Source: Gorsachius magnificus
Lineage: Eukaryota; Chordata; Aves; Pelecaniformes; Ardeidae
Direction: 5' to 3'
Assembly (NCBI GenBank): GCA_034008185.1
Contig: CM067084.1
Coordinates: forward strand, 44,033,099 to 44,097,098
DNA: 64,000 nucleotides
The position numbers and the translations under genes are program-made. Positions 50,721 to 63,895 of the stretch are shown here, in pieces (the first letter of the stretch is position 1; each line of letters opens with the position of its first letter). A model generated the notes under the pieces. It was not told where the DNA came from. It saw only the letters and a list, made by a program, of their open reading frames with translations, and did no database searches.

Positions 50721-53700
50721 TTCTACACTTAGTATATCAAACCACATCCCCAGATCACGTCTACTGAAGCCGTTGCACTCAAACAAATGTGTAGCAGTTA
50801 CAGAGAATTACATCAGTAAGAAAATCTGGCATAATACAGGGATACTCAACTCTACCTTGGGAGCTCTATGTAGAGAAAAATGTTAATGCTTCAACCTAAC
50901 ACATCCAAGCATATTTTTTATGTTTGATAGAAACAATAGAGAATATTCATCACATTGAATGGCTCAGCTGTCTGCATGAAACTGCATTAACAGAATGAAA
51001 ATTGCTCAGAGAAAAATTATATATTTAGCATATATGTATTTCAGAATTATACTGTGATTGTACCTGTAGGAATGACACAATACCTATCAGTGCTGAGGAC
51101 AATATACAGAAAGCATTGCCTATGCTTTTATTTTCTGTTCCCATCTATCATGGCCACTCTACTAATATTTGTTGGTCAAAAGATCTGAAGTTCACATAAG
51201 GCTGAAAATTGCTGAAATGTCAGAATATTAGTTCTGTATTCATTGGCCAGAATGAAGTACACAGTAACCAAAAGGTAGCTGTTGCTTCCAGCTGTGTGGA
51301 GTACATATTAACCAGGGGCCAAATCCTAATGATTCATATTTAAGATACTTAATTCTTTTTCTGCTTTGCATCCTCATTTCATGAAAATGGAGACTGTGTG
51401 GAACTAAGGTTTTCACAAGAGTCAGACTTTACAGGTTTAGCTTCGGAGGTGCATGAACATGAAATATCAGTATGGTATAAGTGTCTTTTGGCACTCAAGA
51501 CCATACATGATTTAACAGTGCTGCTAACATTTCTTTCTGGAGATCCACATGGTGGATCACACCTACTGAGAATGTAGCTGACTCTGGTACGTGGATCAGC
51601 ATTACTCAGAAAAGTTCTATCAGATTAAAGACAACTTACTTTGGCTGGGGAGAATACCTAGCCACTGGAGTCCAAAATTCTCTGTTGACATTTAGTAGCT
51701 TTTTTTGCTAAGATAAAAAGTAGAGCTTTCTTTCTGGAAATGCATGGTTCTGTTTTAATAATTCAAGCAATCTTCATTCATATATTTATGAATAAAAATT
51801 TTAATCTGCAGGTATTTTATTACATTCCTAAGCACTTGAATGATTACTGACATGCGCAAATGTTCATGAAATGTATAATGAATACATAATGACAATTCAG
51901 TGGGATGTACAGATGCTATTTTTTCTGCTTAAAGAATTTTGGTACATATGTTAGAAAGCAGAAAAAACCACCTTGAGATTCAGGTGATCAGTCACATCTA
52001 CTAGGAAAAATGAATAGCAAGTAGGTGTATTTCAAAGTTCATCCAGTTCCTAATTTGCTGTTAGTAGGAATATTCTGCTATGTTCACAAAGTGTTTGGAA
52101 ATTTGCTGAACCATTTAAATACATGAATGATATATTTAATTTTGTTTCTAAGCATGTCTAAGAATCATCTTCATTGTATTCCAGAATAATACAGGAAAAT
52201 GGCATGAGGGGATCCGAAACTAAATTAGCTGACCAATCAACCTCTTAGTGATTACCTCATATTACTGAGCTACTTTGGGCCAAGAAACAGTTAATTATTT
52301 ATACAGTGTGGCAAAGCTTGACAAAAGAGAGAAGATACTCCCCAACAGTGGCAAACCCAGTGTTTGTGGGCTTTTACTATAAGGCAGGAATCAAGTGCTT
52401 TATCAACCTCACTGGAGTCTTATAGAAAATTAGGAAGTGTAAGTTGGGTCTATTTTTCCACAGATTTGGCTAGAAATTGTAGTCTGGATCTAAGAAATAC
52501 TTTTCCGATGAAAATGTTCTTCCAAAAGGGTTTTATTTTTGCCAAAATGACATTTTTGTAGGGGAAAAATATGAACACATTCCCAAACAGTTTTAGAGAT
52601 GATTCATGGCAATAAGCCGCATTTTCACTGCAAGACAAAGATGAGCTCGTTAGTTAACTTGAATTGCTTAAGCAGCTGAAGTAACAGACTGAAGATTGAG
52701 GACTATTATTTCAGAAATATTTAGAGACTGACACAGTATTTCTTACCATCATGAATCAATTTTGAGTGAAAGTCACTGATTAGACACAGGACTATCTTCC
52801 TTGTAGATTGTTCTACCATATAAAGCTTGTGACCGTGAACTGCTGGGAGTCTGAAAAAGTATATAAAAAAGAGAAAAAAACAGGACTATCCATGTAACTC
52901 CTTTAACAACTGAAAAGTGGTATGAGATAAAGAGTTGAAAAAAACTTTAACTTGGCATCTAACTTTGTCAAGAACTCATTAACTGGAATAAAGTGTTCAG
53001 CAACCTTCTTACTGAGTGAAATAAAACTTTTACGGTATTGTGATAATACACATCTAATCTTAACTTAGATGTTTGCTACTGTATTTTTTTCTCACATTTA
53101 CACTGCAAAGTTCAAGCATCAGAGGTGTCAGAGAAACATTTGAGTTCCTTCTGTCCAGAGTGGCCATTTCGATATGGCAGAGAAGAAAAAGGAAATAAGT
53201 ATAATAAAGAACTACAGATTGGTCTTCGGTACAGGGTCCAAGCAGATTCCATGACAGGTCAGTTCTTGCAGCAGTTTAACTGAACTTCTCCAGTAAAAGA
53301 CCTCACCATAGAACTAGAACTGGGTCAAACCTAATATGTCAGATTTCCTATTCAGTTAATATTCTTTTATTAACGCGTCTCTCTGCTTTTTGAACCTCCA
53401 CAAACTTTTGACTTCTCAAATGATATGTGAAAAAGTGCGCTGCTGCTGCCTGGTAATTCCATCAATATTCCTCGATCTTGTATTGGAAGCCATAGTAAAT
53501 TATCTACCTTCTACTTATTTTCTAACTTTTGATTATGTTTTTGTGATTGCTCTTGGGATCTGACCTGATGTTTCCAAACAATTCTGACTCATAGCTTCAA
53601 GATTTTTTTCCTGACAGTGGGTATCAATTTTTTTTTTTTTTAATGTGCACTGATTTACATTTAATTATATTGAATTTCATTTGCCTTTTCAATGCTCTCC

Positions 53701-53759
53701 ATAATTTCAAAGCTTACCAAAACTCTTTGCAGTAGACTCATTTTTTTTATTTCCCTTTT
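50721..53759. other. Non-coding DNA, nothing recognised
   Basis: AT-rich. A T-tract lies near 53627-53641. A gccaaatcct motif near 51318 recalls old sauropsid repeats, but is too short to annotate. Confidence 0.5.
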
Positions 53760-54920
53760 ATTTGGACTTCTGCAAAGCCTTTAACACGGTCCCCTACAAC
53801 ATCCTTCTCTCTAAATTGGAGAGCTATGGATTTGATGGGTGGACTGTTCGGTGGATAAGGAACTGGCTGGATGGTCGCATCCAGAGGGTAGTGGTCAATG
53901 GCTCGATGTCCGGATGGAGACCGGTGACGAGTGGTGTCCCTCAGGGGTCCGTACTGGGACCGGTGCTGTTTAATATATTCATCAATGACTTAGACAGCGA
54001 GATCGAATGCACCCTCAGCAAGTTTGAGGATGACACCAAACTGAGTGGTGCAGCTGACACATCAGAAGGACAGTATGTCATCCAGAGAGACCTGGACAGG
54101 CTGGAGAGGTGGGCCTGTGTGAACCTCATGAGGTTCAACAAGGCCAAGTGCAAGGTCCTGCACCTGGGTCGGGGTAACCCCCAGTATCAGTACAGGCTGG
54201 GGGAAGAAAGGATCGAGAGCAGCCCTGCCGAGAGGGACTTGGGGGTGCTGGTGGATGAAAAGCTGGACATGAGCCGGCAATGTGCGCTGGCGGCCCAGAA
54301 GGCCAACCGTACCCTGGGCTGCATCAGGAGAAGCGTGGCCAGCAGGTCGAGGGAGGTGATTGTGCCCCTCTACTCTGCTCTGGTGAGACCTCACCTAGAG
54401 TACTGCATCCAGCTCTGGAGCCCTCAGCACAAGAAGGACATGGAACTGTTGGAGCGGGTCCAGAGGAGGGCCACAAAAATGATCCGAGGGCTGGAGCACC
54501 TCTCCTATGAGGACAGGCTGAGAGAGTTGGGTTTGTTCAGCCTGGAGAAGAGAAGGCTGCGGGGAGACCTGATTACGGCCTTTCAGTACCTAAAGGGGGC
54601 CTATAGGAAAGATGGGGACAATCTTTTTAGTAGGGCCAGCTGTGACAGGACAAGGGTTAATAGTTTTAAACTAAAACAGGGTAGGTTTAGACTGGATATA
54701 AGGAGGAAATTCTTTACAATGAGGGTGTTGAAACACTGGAACGGGTTGCCCAGAGAGGTGGTGGAGGCCCCATCCCTGGCAACATTCAAGGCCAGGTTGG
54801 ATGGGGCTCTGAGCAACCTGATCTAGTTAGCGGTGTCCCTGCTCACTGCAGGGGGGTTGGACTAGATGACCTCTAGGGGTCCCTTCCAACCCAAAGCATT
54901 CTATGATTCTATGATTCTAT
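53760..54920 (+). mobile_element. Young 5'-truncated CR1 retrotransposon
   Basis: A 1.16-kb CR1 fragment of the same subfamily as the 24.4-kb copy, starting at reverse transcriptase motif A and ending with ORF2, a short 3' UTR (ggggggttggactagatgac, cccttccaacccaaagcatt) and the hallmark terminal array attctatg-attctatg-attctat (54898-54920). The 5' junction lies in a T-rich stretch. This is the most typical CR1 3' end in the window. Confidence 0.96.
53762..54826 (+). pseudogene. CR1 ORF2 reverse transcriptase fragment with altered motif C
   Basis: An uninterrupted 354-codon frame of the C-terminal two-thirds of CR1 reverse transcriptase. Residues 1-10 ([10 protein letters not shown]) are motif A with its catalytic D2, residues 57-70 hold [14 protein letters not shown], and motif C reads FEDD (88-91) where CR1 normally has FADD. 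The two catalytic aspartates remain but the preceding alanine is glutamate, from a GCG to GAG change in the codon relative to the 24.4-kb copy. The C-terminal region ([27 protein letters not shown]) reaches the normal stop. There is no endonuclease and no reverse transcriptase finger region, so it is non-autonomous and most likely inert. Confidence 0.9.
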
Positions 54921-55039
54921 TTCAGCAAATGAATCAATTTATAACAGCAAACTTTTTGTTTACTTGCTACTCTTCATTCCATATAAATTTTAAGTACAAT
55001 GTCCCAGAAGCTGATGCCTGTGGAATTATAAACCCTCAA

Positions 55040-55410
55040 GTTTTGATGCCTTTTTCCTTTTTTTTTTTCATTTCCTTCATGTATTCAACTTCCAAAATGC
55101 TTTTCTGTCTAAAATGTTCAGTTTCCTTTTTCTCTCAACTTTTGCTTAATCTTCAAAACTGGATCATTTCTACATAATCTTTTCATACTTAAGCCTGTCT
55201 TCACTAGGTGTTTTCAGCTGATCTTGTCTTCACATTCTCGATCTTCTAGGTCCTTTCACAGTCTTTTTTTCTTCTTTCATTTTCTTTTTTTCCTACATCT
55301 CTGTAAATGTATCCTTGCAGTGATCTACTTGCTGCCATTTGAGCCTTTTGTCCTTTCTTTCTCTACCTCGTTTTCTTTTGCTCTACGGCTTTTTTCCATT
55401 TTCTACTCTG
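55040..55410 (+). repeat. Pyrimidine-rich (T/C) region
   Basis: The plus strand is strongly enriched in T and C with many runs of TTTTT and CTTT. It yields two spurious Phe/Ser-rich frames. It is low-complexity sequence, not a gene. Confidence 0.7.
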
Positions 55411-56063
55411 TCACTGTGTATTAAAATTATACCAGTTCAATTAATCCTATATATTTTTAAATCAATACTTAGCAGTAGAAACTGAATGGAAAGAGGATAC
55501 TCTGTAAGAGATTTGAATAGGAGGGTGACTTAAAAGATACTACCAACATCAATGAAACTTATCTAGAATATGACAAAAAACCTTCTTGCTTAATAATGTG
55601 ATGAGGCTGACATCATTTTTAGCCAGAGGAAAGGAGTAAAAAAGGTAAACTGTATACTAGGAAACAAGAAGGTTAATGAAAAAATTTGGCCTAGGAACTG
55701 ATATTTCATGGCTACTGAACTACGTCCAAATAGATGCCAATGACCCTCAAATCTCTTTACACTGTGTATATAATTGCTTTATGTATTCTTAGCTTGGCTT
55801 TCATTAGCCTGAAGGTATGAACAAGATTACCTTGTCATACATACATAAATAGTATTTATTTAGTGTAGTCACTTAATCATTTTTGAACAAACTTCATGAA
55901 TCTTTTAAACACATGAAATCCTCCAAGGCATTTTATTCTGGCACAGAGACATATTTTCAGGCATTCTTTGACACTGGGGTGAAATTTTGGCATCACTCAA
56001 GGTAATGGCAGACCTCCCACTGGTTTCTAAAAATCCAATTAATAATATATATTATAAATACAA

Positions 56064-56078
56064 ATATATATATATATA
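56064..56078. repeat. (TA)n microsatellite
   Basis: About seven TA units inside a wider AT-only stretch from 56041. Confidence 0.9.
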
Positions 56079-56615
56079 AACCACAAAGTTCAGAAACTGA
56101 TTTTTGTTTTACATAATTTTGAGTAAAAATACTAAATGATTTCTTATCTCCTATAGCAGATAGATTACAGAATGTCATATATACATTGTAAACAACAAAA
56201 GTTATGGGATCTCTAATGAGATTGCCCATATATGTTCTTTTGGCACATCGTTCATGAAACAATACCTAAGTTTTAGATGAACACCTATGACACAGTGTAA
56301 ATTTCACGATGATGAACCAATTTTATAGTATTTATTGTGAGGGTTTTCCTCGCTATAATGGATTTTGCATTTATTTGGTGTGAAATCTAAATAAAAAACT
56401 AAAATTTGAAAAAACTACACTGAATTTCAGAATAGTGTAAACACAATAGAGCTAAAATTGAATGAATGAGGAAAAATAAATTGTTTGAATAAACCAGCTA
56501 TGATTTCAAAAACTCCATGAGCAGGCCAGGACTTCAGCTGGTATAAATCAGTGAAAAAACACTGAAGTAATCTGAGCCACACTAATCTCTATTAGACAAA
56601 GATCTGATTGCCATT

Positions 56616-56631
56616 TTCTTCTTCTTCTTCC
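56616..56631. repeat. (TTC)n microsatellite
   Basis: Five TTC units on the plus strand, continuing into a pyrimidine-rich tail. Confidence 0.85.
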
Positions 56632-58034
56632 TCCATCTCATTCAGAATTAATTTCAAAGTACATTATTAAACATAATTATATTGTATATTTTATTTTCAT
56701 TATGCTTGAATAATTTACTAGACTTAGCTATGCCATACAGACTTTTAATGATCAGAAAAGTGTGTATGATTTAGTAGTGTAAGTTGGGGTATGGAAATTC
56801 TAAAATCAACTGCCATTTGAAATCAGGTTTTCTTTCCAAGATCAAAAAAATTAAATTTAGCTTACAGTATAATTATTTTTATAAAATTTTAAAATATATT
56901 TTCTATTTCTCTAATATAGCCTTAAGTTGAATGTGAGAAAAGCAATACCAGCTATTAATACTGTTCCTGACACAAACAGATAAACTTTGAGATTACACAG
57001 CCTCTTCCAGACCAACATCAAATCCACTATAAAACACCCAGACATATCCAGTCTGAGGAATGGTTCAAAGATCAATCATATTTAAAAAATATTGCCCATA
57101 TTTTTAATAGAGTTTGACAATTAAAGCACATTTTTCCCAATGTTAATAGATTATTTATATAAGTTTCATAAAAGGTCTGTTTTACTTTCCTCTGATCTTA
57201 CTCATACAAACATTGTTAACAATATTCCTTTATCCATTTTAGCAGCTATTCTGAGAAGACATTTTTGATCAGGAATTATGTAGGGCAGTTAAAATGCTAC
57301 GTAAGTAATAAAAATTAGATCATACAACATATAAATGACAGGAGTGTTTATGAAACGTACATATGAAAACAAATTCTAGAGTTGAAATAGAAAATCTCAT
57401 AGGTCACAAAGCCACATTAAAAAATATAATAAAATCTGGATCCATCAAATTGTTATTAGGGCAAAGTACATTATATAATTTTTTCCATGCAAATTTCCAC
57501 ACTGTAGCAGCATACTACATGAGCACATGACATAAATGGTCAGGATGGTAATTTCTTACACACACTGCACTCAAGTTTCTCCTTTATTAAGAAATTGATT
57601 TCTGAAAATGGGAAGATGATGTATTCTAATGTAAATGACCTAACAAGGAGCACCTTCGGAATACAAAATTAAAAGTTCTACTTATATTGCTCTCAGCTAC
57701 TACACACTATTTCAAAACATCTGTCATTGAAGTCCAGTTGCATCCAACTTGTGCAAAACCCAAGGACAATAAAAAGCTAAGCTTATTATTGCCATCACTG
57801 AAATACATGGGAACTTTTCCTATTCAGCTTTATGGAGTGATCATCATTAATTACATGAATTTACTCAGACATGCATCTAGCTTTATAATACAATGATAAG
57901 ATGAAAAGCAGGAGGCTCACTTAAAAGCTTGAGGATTCCAAATTATTAAATGATTTGAAGTGTCTACAAACATAGAGTTGGTGTTTCAAAAGCTCAAAGT
58001 TAAGGAGCTAGGAATCTACCAGAGGCACTTGGAC

Positions 58035-58154
58035 AATAATACCCTTAATACCATGTTTTAACCTTTGGGCAGACCTGACTTGGTCAGGCAGTTGGACTAG
58101 ATAATTGTTGTAGGTCCCCTCCAACTGAAATTTTCTAGTCTAGTCTAGTCTATT
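58035..58154 (+). mobile_element. CR1 3'-end fragment of a different subfamily
   Basis: Reads gggcagacctgacttggtca, then gcagttggactagataattg, then ttgtaggtcccctccaactg, and ends in ttctagtctagtctagtcta. This is the end of the CR1 subfamily with a TTCTA-type tail (consensus ttggactagatgatcgttgtaggtcccttccaactgaa, then TTCTA units), here mutated to a TCTAG array. The 5' limit is unclear, and the sequence from about 57990 may also belong to it. Confidence 0.75.
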
Positions 58155-61100
58155 TCACTGAAGAACCCCAAGAGAACTAGGTGCCTCACAAAGTAGTAAT
58201 GATCACATTATAGAGGAACAAACCCCTTTATATTTTAGGCACTTTCCCTCTAAAATGTAACATGGTCTGTGTCATGTTCCATGTCAACACTATGACTGTC
58301 TCAGTAAGGAAAAAATTGTTACAACTCAAGCCACCAGACCTCAAACCACTTTAGTCCACTTATGCATCTACTTAAGGAACCAGTGTTTTACACCGCCTGT
58401 GTAAGCTAACAGAAAGATTGCCAAATAGACTGAAGGGATTCCTAGTAAGACTTAAACTCACCAAAAGATTGGATAAGTAAGGCTTATAATTTATAGAAAA
58501 CAAGTTCAAATGTAGTATTTATTTTTCTTATTATAGTATGTTCATTATTACAACACGGAACTAGGAAGAGTAGGTAAAAGTCAATGTTGAATTTACACCA
58601 GAATAATAAGGATGGTGCTAGTTTCTTTAGGAGACTTAGGAAGTATTTTTTTTTTAATATCAGTTCAGGACACAATCTTTTTTTCTATAAATGACAGTAC
58701 CTAACTGGTGTTTGAACTGGTAAAAACCCTGCCATTTTAGAAAGTATCTAAAAAAAATGAAGATCTTTTAGCTTTACCAGGTTAAAAGAATTTTTCTTTT
58801 TAGTTAATTTTCTTGATGTTTTATCAAGTTTATGATAATAAGACTGAAGAGGATTTTGGCAATTTATATGAAATTCATTATCATGGCAAGAACATTTTTG
58901 ATTTTTGACCACATGAATGCAATTTGCAAAAAAATAATTTTAAGTATTATAAAACTGAATCAGGTAATTTTCTATGCTTTTTTTTTTGTTAAGATTTCTG
59001 TCAAGCTAACTCAGTAGCTTCTTTTTGAGACTATTTAGAATATTAATATTTATTAAAAGGGAGAAACTACTAACAAATGTCAAACATATCGCATAAATGT
59101 TATATTGAAATTAAATGTGTTTTTTCATTATCAGCTATCTTTCTTGGTTTCACTTTATTATTTGTTTGCCGTGTTTGTTACCATATTTCTTTTTACCCCA
59201 ACATATAGAAAGGAAATTTCCTGATTTTTGCTTTATAAAGCTATCACAGTCCATAATGACACCACAGAACTATCTACATTATATTGCTGCTTTTATGATA
59301 TTGTGTTCCCGTCTTCTAGAATGAAAAGGAGGGTTGCAAACTGCATATGCTAGAGTATGAATCACTTACCTTCAGTTACGGAGTATGAGTGGAAGTTACA
59401 AGAAATAAAATTTTTATTTCTTTATCATATTTATTATGAAAAGATGTAACTGTATGTACAACAGCATAATAATTTATTAGTGTATGAAAACAGTTAGATT
59501 TATGGCCATGGTCCATGTTGCCCTTATATTCAAATACACAAATTTTCTCAGTGGAATTCTAAAAATTACTAACATGGTTGAAGTTTATTGCAGGTCAAAT
59601 ACTTTGCTAGGTCAGTGCTTATATGATGCTTATGATGTGAGCTACTCCTTTGTCTCACATGGAGATCCTAAATTGCCTAATCCAGAAGTACAGCTTCGCT
59701 TCAACAAATGATAAATAAGATACATAACGTGGCCACTGGAGAAAATTAATTTACTTTACTCTGTCCCACGAGAGGTTACAATGTAGGGTGGTAATAAAGA
59801 AAATAAATATATCTGGTTTTGACAAGTCAAATAGAATGGCCAAAGAAGAAAATAACATAGCTTGTGCCAATATGTAAAGTAAATACAGTGCTGCTTCAGA
59901 TAACTCACAATGCTGATTTAAAATCGTTATGATTTTTCTCAGTTGCCCAGAAACTATCATGCTATACTAAAGCTTATAATCTCTACATAAAAATAAGAAC
60001 ATTTTTCCTGGACACAGACTCAGATCTCAGTATTTTCATAAAGTATTCTCAGAGAAACTAAACTGGTTGTGATTTATCCTTCTAAAACTTGAAAAGATTT
60101 CAAAGGAAAGAAAATGTTTATTAATAAAAAATTAAGTTCCTTTGACAAATTATTGATAAAAAAGAGGATGTTTTATAGCTTGCATCACTTTTAAGAAGAT
60201 ACAGAAAATCATTAAAGATACAGTTAAAAAATGTATGACTGCAGCTGATTATCATGAGAAGCTGCTCCTTAACCAAAAAAATAGCAGTTATTGTTTCATA
60301 GTAAATTTCTATGAACCCGAAAAAATCCGCTTTTCAAACAAGCTAAAATTTGATGTTTCTAGGCATCTACCTGACTTCTGTATCTTAACCCCTCAAGATA
60401 TATGAATTATTAATATAAATAAATAAATACATGTATACAGCTTTTCATACATTTTGAATCTGCCTCAAAATGTCACTTATAATATATTTTATAGTATTTT
60501 TTGTAGGACAGAACATGCAGTGACAATTATCTGTATTTGGAAGGTTCTCATTACTATTGTAATCTTTTTTGCATCATAGTATGACTGCACCAAGATTCAG
60601 GAGAATTATGGAAATTGTTTTCTTCCAGTGTTATGTCTCTTTGTTCCTGGCTGCTGCTAAGACTCTCTTTCTGCTTCTGCCATCTGAAGTTGTAGCAAGA
60701 ATTGTATTCTCTATTTTTTTCATCTGAAGTGACCTTTGGCAGGCTTCCTCTAGCACTGAACCATACACATATGGGTCATCTTGGACTGGAGGAAATAATT
60801 TCCTATAGGAAAGTTGTAAAACTGGGATATCGTCTTCCAGAAATATGTGAAAATATACATATTTTGGCTTGTGCTTGGCTTTCTCTCATTCCTATGACCT
60901 TGTCCAATGCTGCACTATAAGTTACAAATTCTGATTTAAATTCTTTCCATTCAACAGGAAGCCATAGCTTTCCACTTCGCCCAGCTGTTGTTTCACTTGG
61001 TTACATGTTACCCAGAGAATGTTACTGTGCTCTCATTTTCCAACACCGAAGAAAACTTCTAGTTGTTTTGGTATACTAAAAAATTTGACAAGAATTTTTC

Positions 61101-61687
61101 TACAAATTTACAGGAGACATGGAACAAGATGTGATTACTTTAGTAGTAATATGTCTAAATCTGGAAGGTTATTTCTGAAGAAAAAAAGTACTGAGGAAAG
61201 GTTTCCAGTTCATGAAAGGCACTCAGCCGGAACCACATAGTCCTGGGACTACGCAGTGTTTTCATTATATAAAATTAAAGGAGTCTGTGAAATACTGGAA
61301 CTTTTTTCCAAAAATCAGTGGATACCAGAATTGTTTCTGATAAAATTTTGTGTTAGACTAGCAGATACTTGTCAGGTTTCCTACATCTTGCTTACTTGTT
61401 CATCTGTATCTTATATCTGTACCCCTGCCTTGCAAACCACTAAGATTTCAGCAGTCAACACTGTATATTTAGAATAGCCTAAGAAACAATTTTCATGGCA
61501 TCACTGATGCAAGGCTTCCTCAAATCTTAGTTCATCAGCAAATCTGGCTGGAAGTTTTCTAAGTTTGACTGGAAAATGCCAGTTCATTAAAGCTGAATAT
61601 GGTTTATAAAAAATAACATGGTTCAGTGAACCCCAGACAGCTCACCTTACAGTCTACTGGAAATGCCATACATCTGGGTTGACGATT
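58155..61687. other. Non-coding DNA, nothing recognised
   Basis: AT-rich with many short unrecognised frames. No repeat or RNA gene identified. Confidence 0.55.
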
Positions 61688-63895
61688 CACAGAATCATAG
61701 AATGGTTGGTGTCAGAAAGGACCTTTGGAGGTCACCTTGTCCAAACCTGCTCAAGCAGGGCAACCTAGAGCTGATTGCCCAGGACCATGTCTAGACAGCT
61801 TCTGAATATCTCCAAGGAAGGAGACTCCACAACCCTTCTGGGCAACCTGTGCCAGAGCTCAGTTACCCTCACAGTAAAACATGTTTCCTGATATTCAGAC
61901 AAAACCTCCTGTGTTCCAGTTTGTGTCTGTCACCTCTTGTCCTGTCACTGGGAACTACTGAAAAGAGACTGGCTCCATCTTCTTCACACTCTCCCTTCAG
62001 GCATTTATATACATTGATGAGATCCACCTGAGCCTCCCTTTCTCCAGGCTGAACAGTCCTAGCTCTCTCAGCCTTTTCTCATAGAAGAGATGCCCCTACT
62101 TAGTGGCCTTTCACTGGACTCTTTCCATATGTCCATGTTTCCCCTGTACTGGGGAGCCCAGAACTGGACACAGTATGCCACATGTGGCCTTCCCAAGGCT
62201 GAGTAGAGGGGAAGTATCACCTTATTCATTCTGCTGCTACCTCTACTCCTAATGCAGCCAGATGGTCAGCCCTCAGCATGTATTAGTGCATTGGATTGTT
62301 CCTCCCCAGGTGTAGAGCTTCATACTACTTTGCATGAGCACAAGGTCACTCTAGATGCCAGCACAACCTGCTGGTGCTTCAGTCACTCCTCCCAGTTTTG
62401 TATCATCTGCAAACTTCCTGAGAGTACGCTCTGTCCAATTTTCCAGATCATTAATGAAGATGTTGAAGAGTATTGGACCCTGTACTGACCCCAGGGGTAC
62501 ACTGCTAGTTACTAGCTCCAACTAGACTTCATATCACTGATCACAACCCTCTGAGCTCAGCCCTTCAACCAGTTTTCAGTCCACCTGACTGTCCGCTCAT
62601 CCAGTTCATACTTTATCAATGTCTCTATGAGGATCTTATCAGAGACAGTATCAAGAGCCTTACAGAAGTCAAGGTAGACAATATCCACTCTCTCTCCTCA
62701 TCTACCAAACCAGTTGTTTCATCATAGAAGGTTATCAGGCTGATCAAGCATGACTTCCTTTTGTGAATCCATGATGACTACTCCAAATCACCTTCTTGTC
62801 CTTCATGTCCTTGGAAATGTTTTCCAGGATTAGTTGTTCCACCATCTTCTCAGTTTTCAAGGTGAGGCTGACCAGCCTGTAGTTCCCTATTTCCTACTTC
62901 TTGCCCTTTTTGAAGATGAGTGACAGTTACTTTCCTCCACTCTTTGGGCAAGGAAAGCTCTCCCAGTCACCATAATCAAGCACTTGTGGTTACATCCCAT
63001 CACAGCCCAGATTTGTTTATGTCCAGGTTGCTGAACTATTCTCTAACCTGATCCTCTTCAACCAAGGATAATTCTTCCTTGTTCCAGACTTTCCCTCCTG
63101 ATCTCCAGGGCCTTGGATTTCTGAAGACCGGTCTTACTAGTAAAGAATGAGGTGAATAGGGCATTCAGTAGATCAGCCTTTTCCATGCCCTGTGTCACCA
63201 GAGCCATGGCTCCAGTCCACAGCAAGCCTATGTTTTCCCTAGTCTTCCTTTTGCTATTTAGGTACCTACAGAAGCCCTTCTCATTGCCCTTGACATCCCT
63301 CACCAGACTCAGCTTCAGGTGGACTTTGGCTTTCCTAACCTCATTTCTGCAGTGCTCAGTGTCTGTCTCTATATTCCTCCCAGATTACCTGTCCATGATT
63401 CCACTGTCTGTATACTTTCTTTTTTTGTGTTTGAATTTTCCAGGAACTCCTTGTTCATCCATGCAAGCCTCCTGGAATTTCTGCCTGACTTCCTCCTTGT
63501 TGGGATAGACTACTGTTGATCTTGCAGGAGGTGATCCTTGAATACCGACCAGATTTCTTGGCCCTCTCTTCCCTCCAGGGCCATGTCCAATGGGACACTT
63601 TCAAGCAGATCCCTGCAGAGGACCTGCTCACTCCTCTCAGGATCCTGAACCCCACCATAACATGGATGGTACAGCAAATGCTGCCTTCAGCTTTCACATC
63701 CCCAACAAGCCCTTCCTTGTTTGTAAGTATGAGGCCCAGCAGAGCAGCTCTCCTTGTTGGCACTTCTGTCACATGTGTCAGGAAGTTGTCATTGATGCTC
63801 TCCAGAAACCTTCTGGATTGCTTATGCCCTGCTGTGTTGTCCCTCCAGCAGATATTGGGGTAGTTAAAGTCCCCCATGAGGACCAGGGCCTGCCA
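61688..63895 (-). mobile_element. Long, heavily decayed CR1 retrotransposon
   Basis: About 2.2 kb of CR1 on the minus strand. Its 3' end is at 61688-61800 (cacagaatcatagaatggtt, then aggtcaccttgtccaaacct, gctcaagcagggcaacctag). Upstream lie the ORF2 C-terminus, reverse transcriptase and part of the endonuclease, readable by comparison with the 33.4-kb copy. Homology ends soon after the gaggaccagggcctg block near 63895, which may be the 5' truncation point or decay. The many frameshifts and stops make it clearly older than the 33.4-kb element. Confidence 0.9.
61850..63877 (-). pseudogene. CR1 ORF2 relic, multiply broken
   Basis: Recognisable pieces on the minus strand are an endonuclease part at 63877-63455 (GDFNYPNICWRDN, FRILRG) and a linker at 63303-63058 (RDVKGNEKGFCRYLNSKRKT). 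Next comes a reverse transcriptase region where [10 protein letters not shown] can still be read near 62430-62380, then a C-terminal part in other frames. The endonuclease SDH motif seen in the 33.4-kb copy has become TIH, so catalysis was lost. No frame exceeds 140 codons. Confidence 0.85.

Larger units (their letters stand above)
54921..58034. other. Non-coding DNA with simple repeats
   Basis: A pyrimidine-rich stretch (about 55040-55410), a TA microsatellite (56064-56078) and a TTC run (56616-56631) are present. Near 56515-56590, cagctggtataaatcagtga recalls the cagctggtgtaaatcagc core of an old sauropsid repeat. No gene recognised. Confidence 0.5.
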
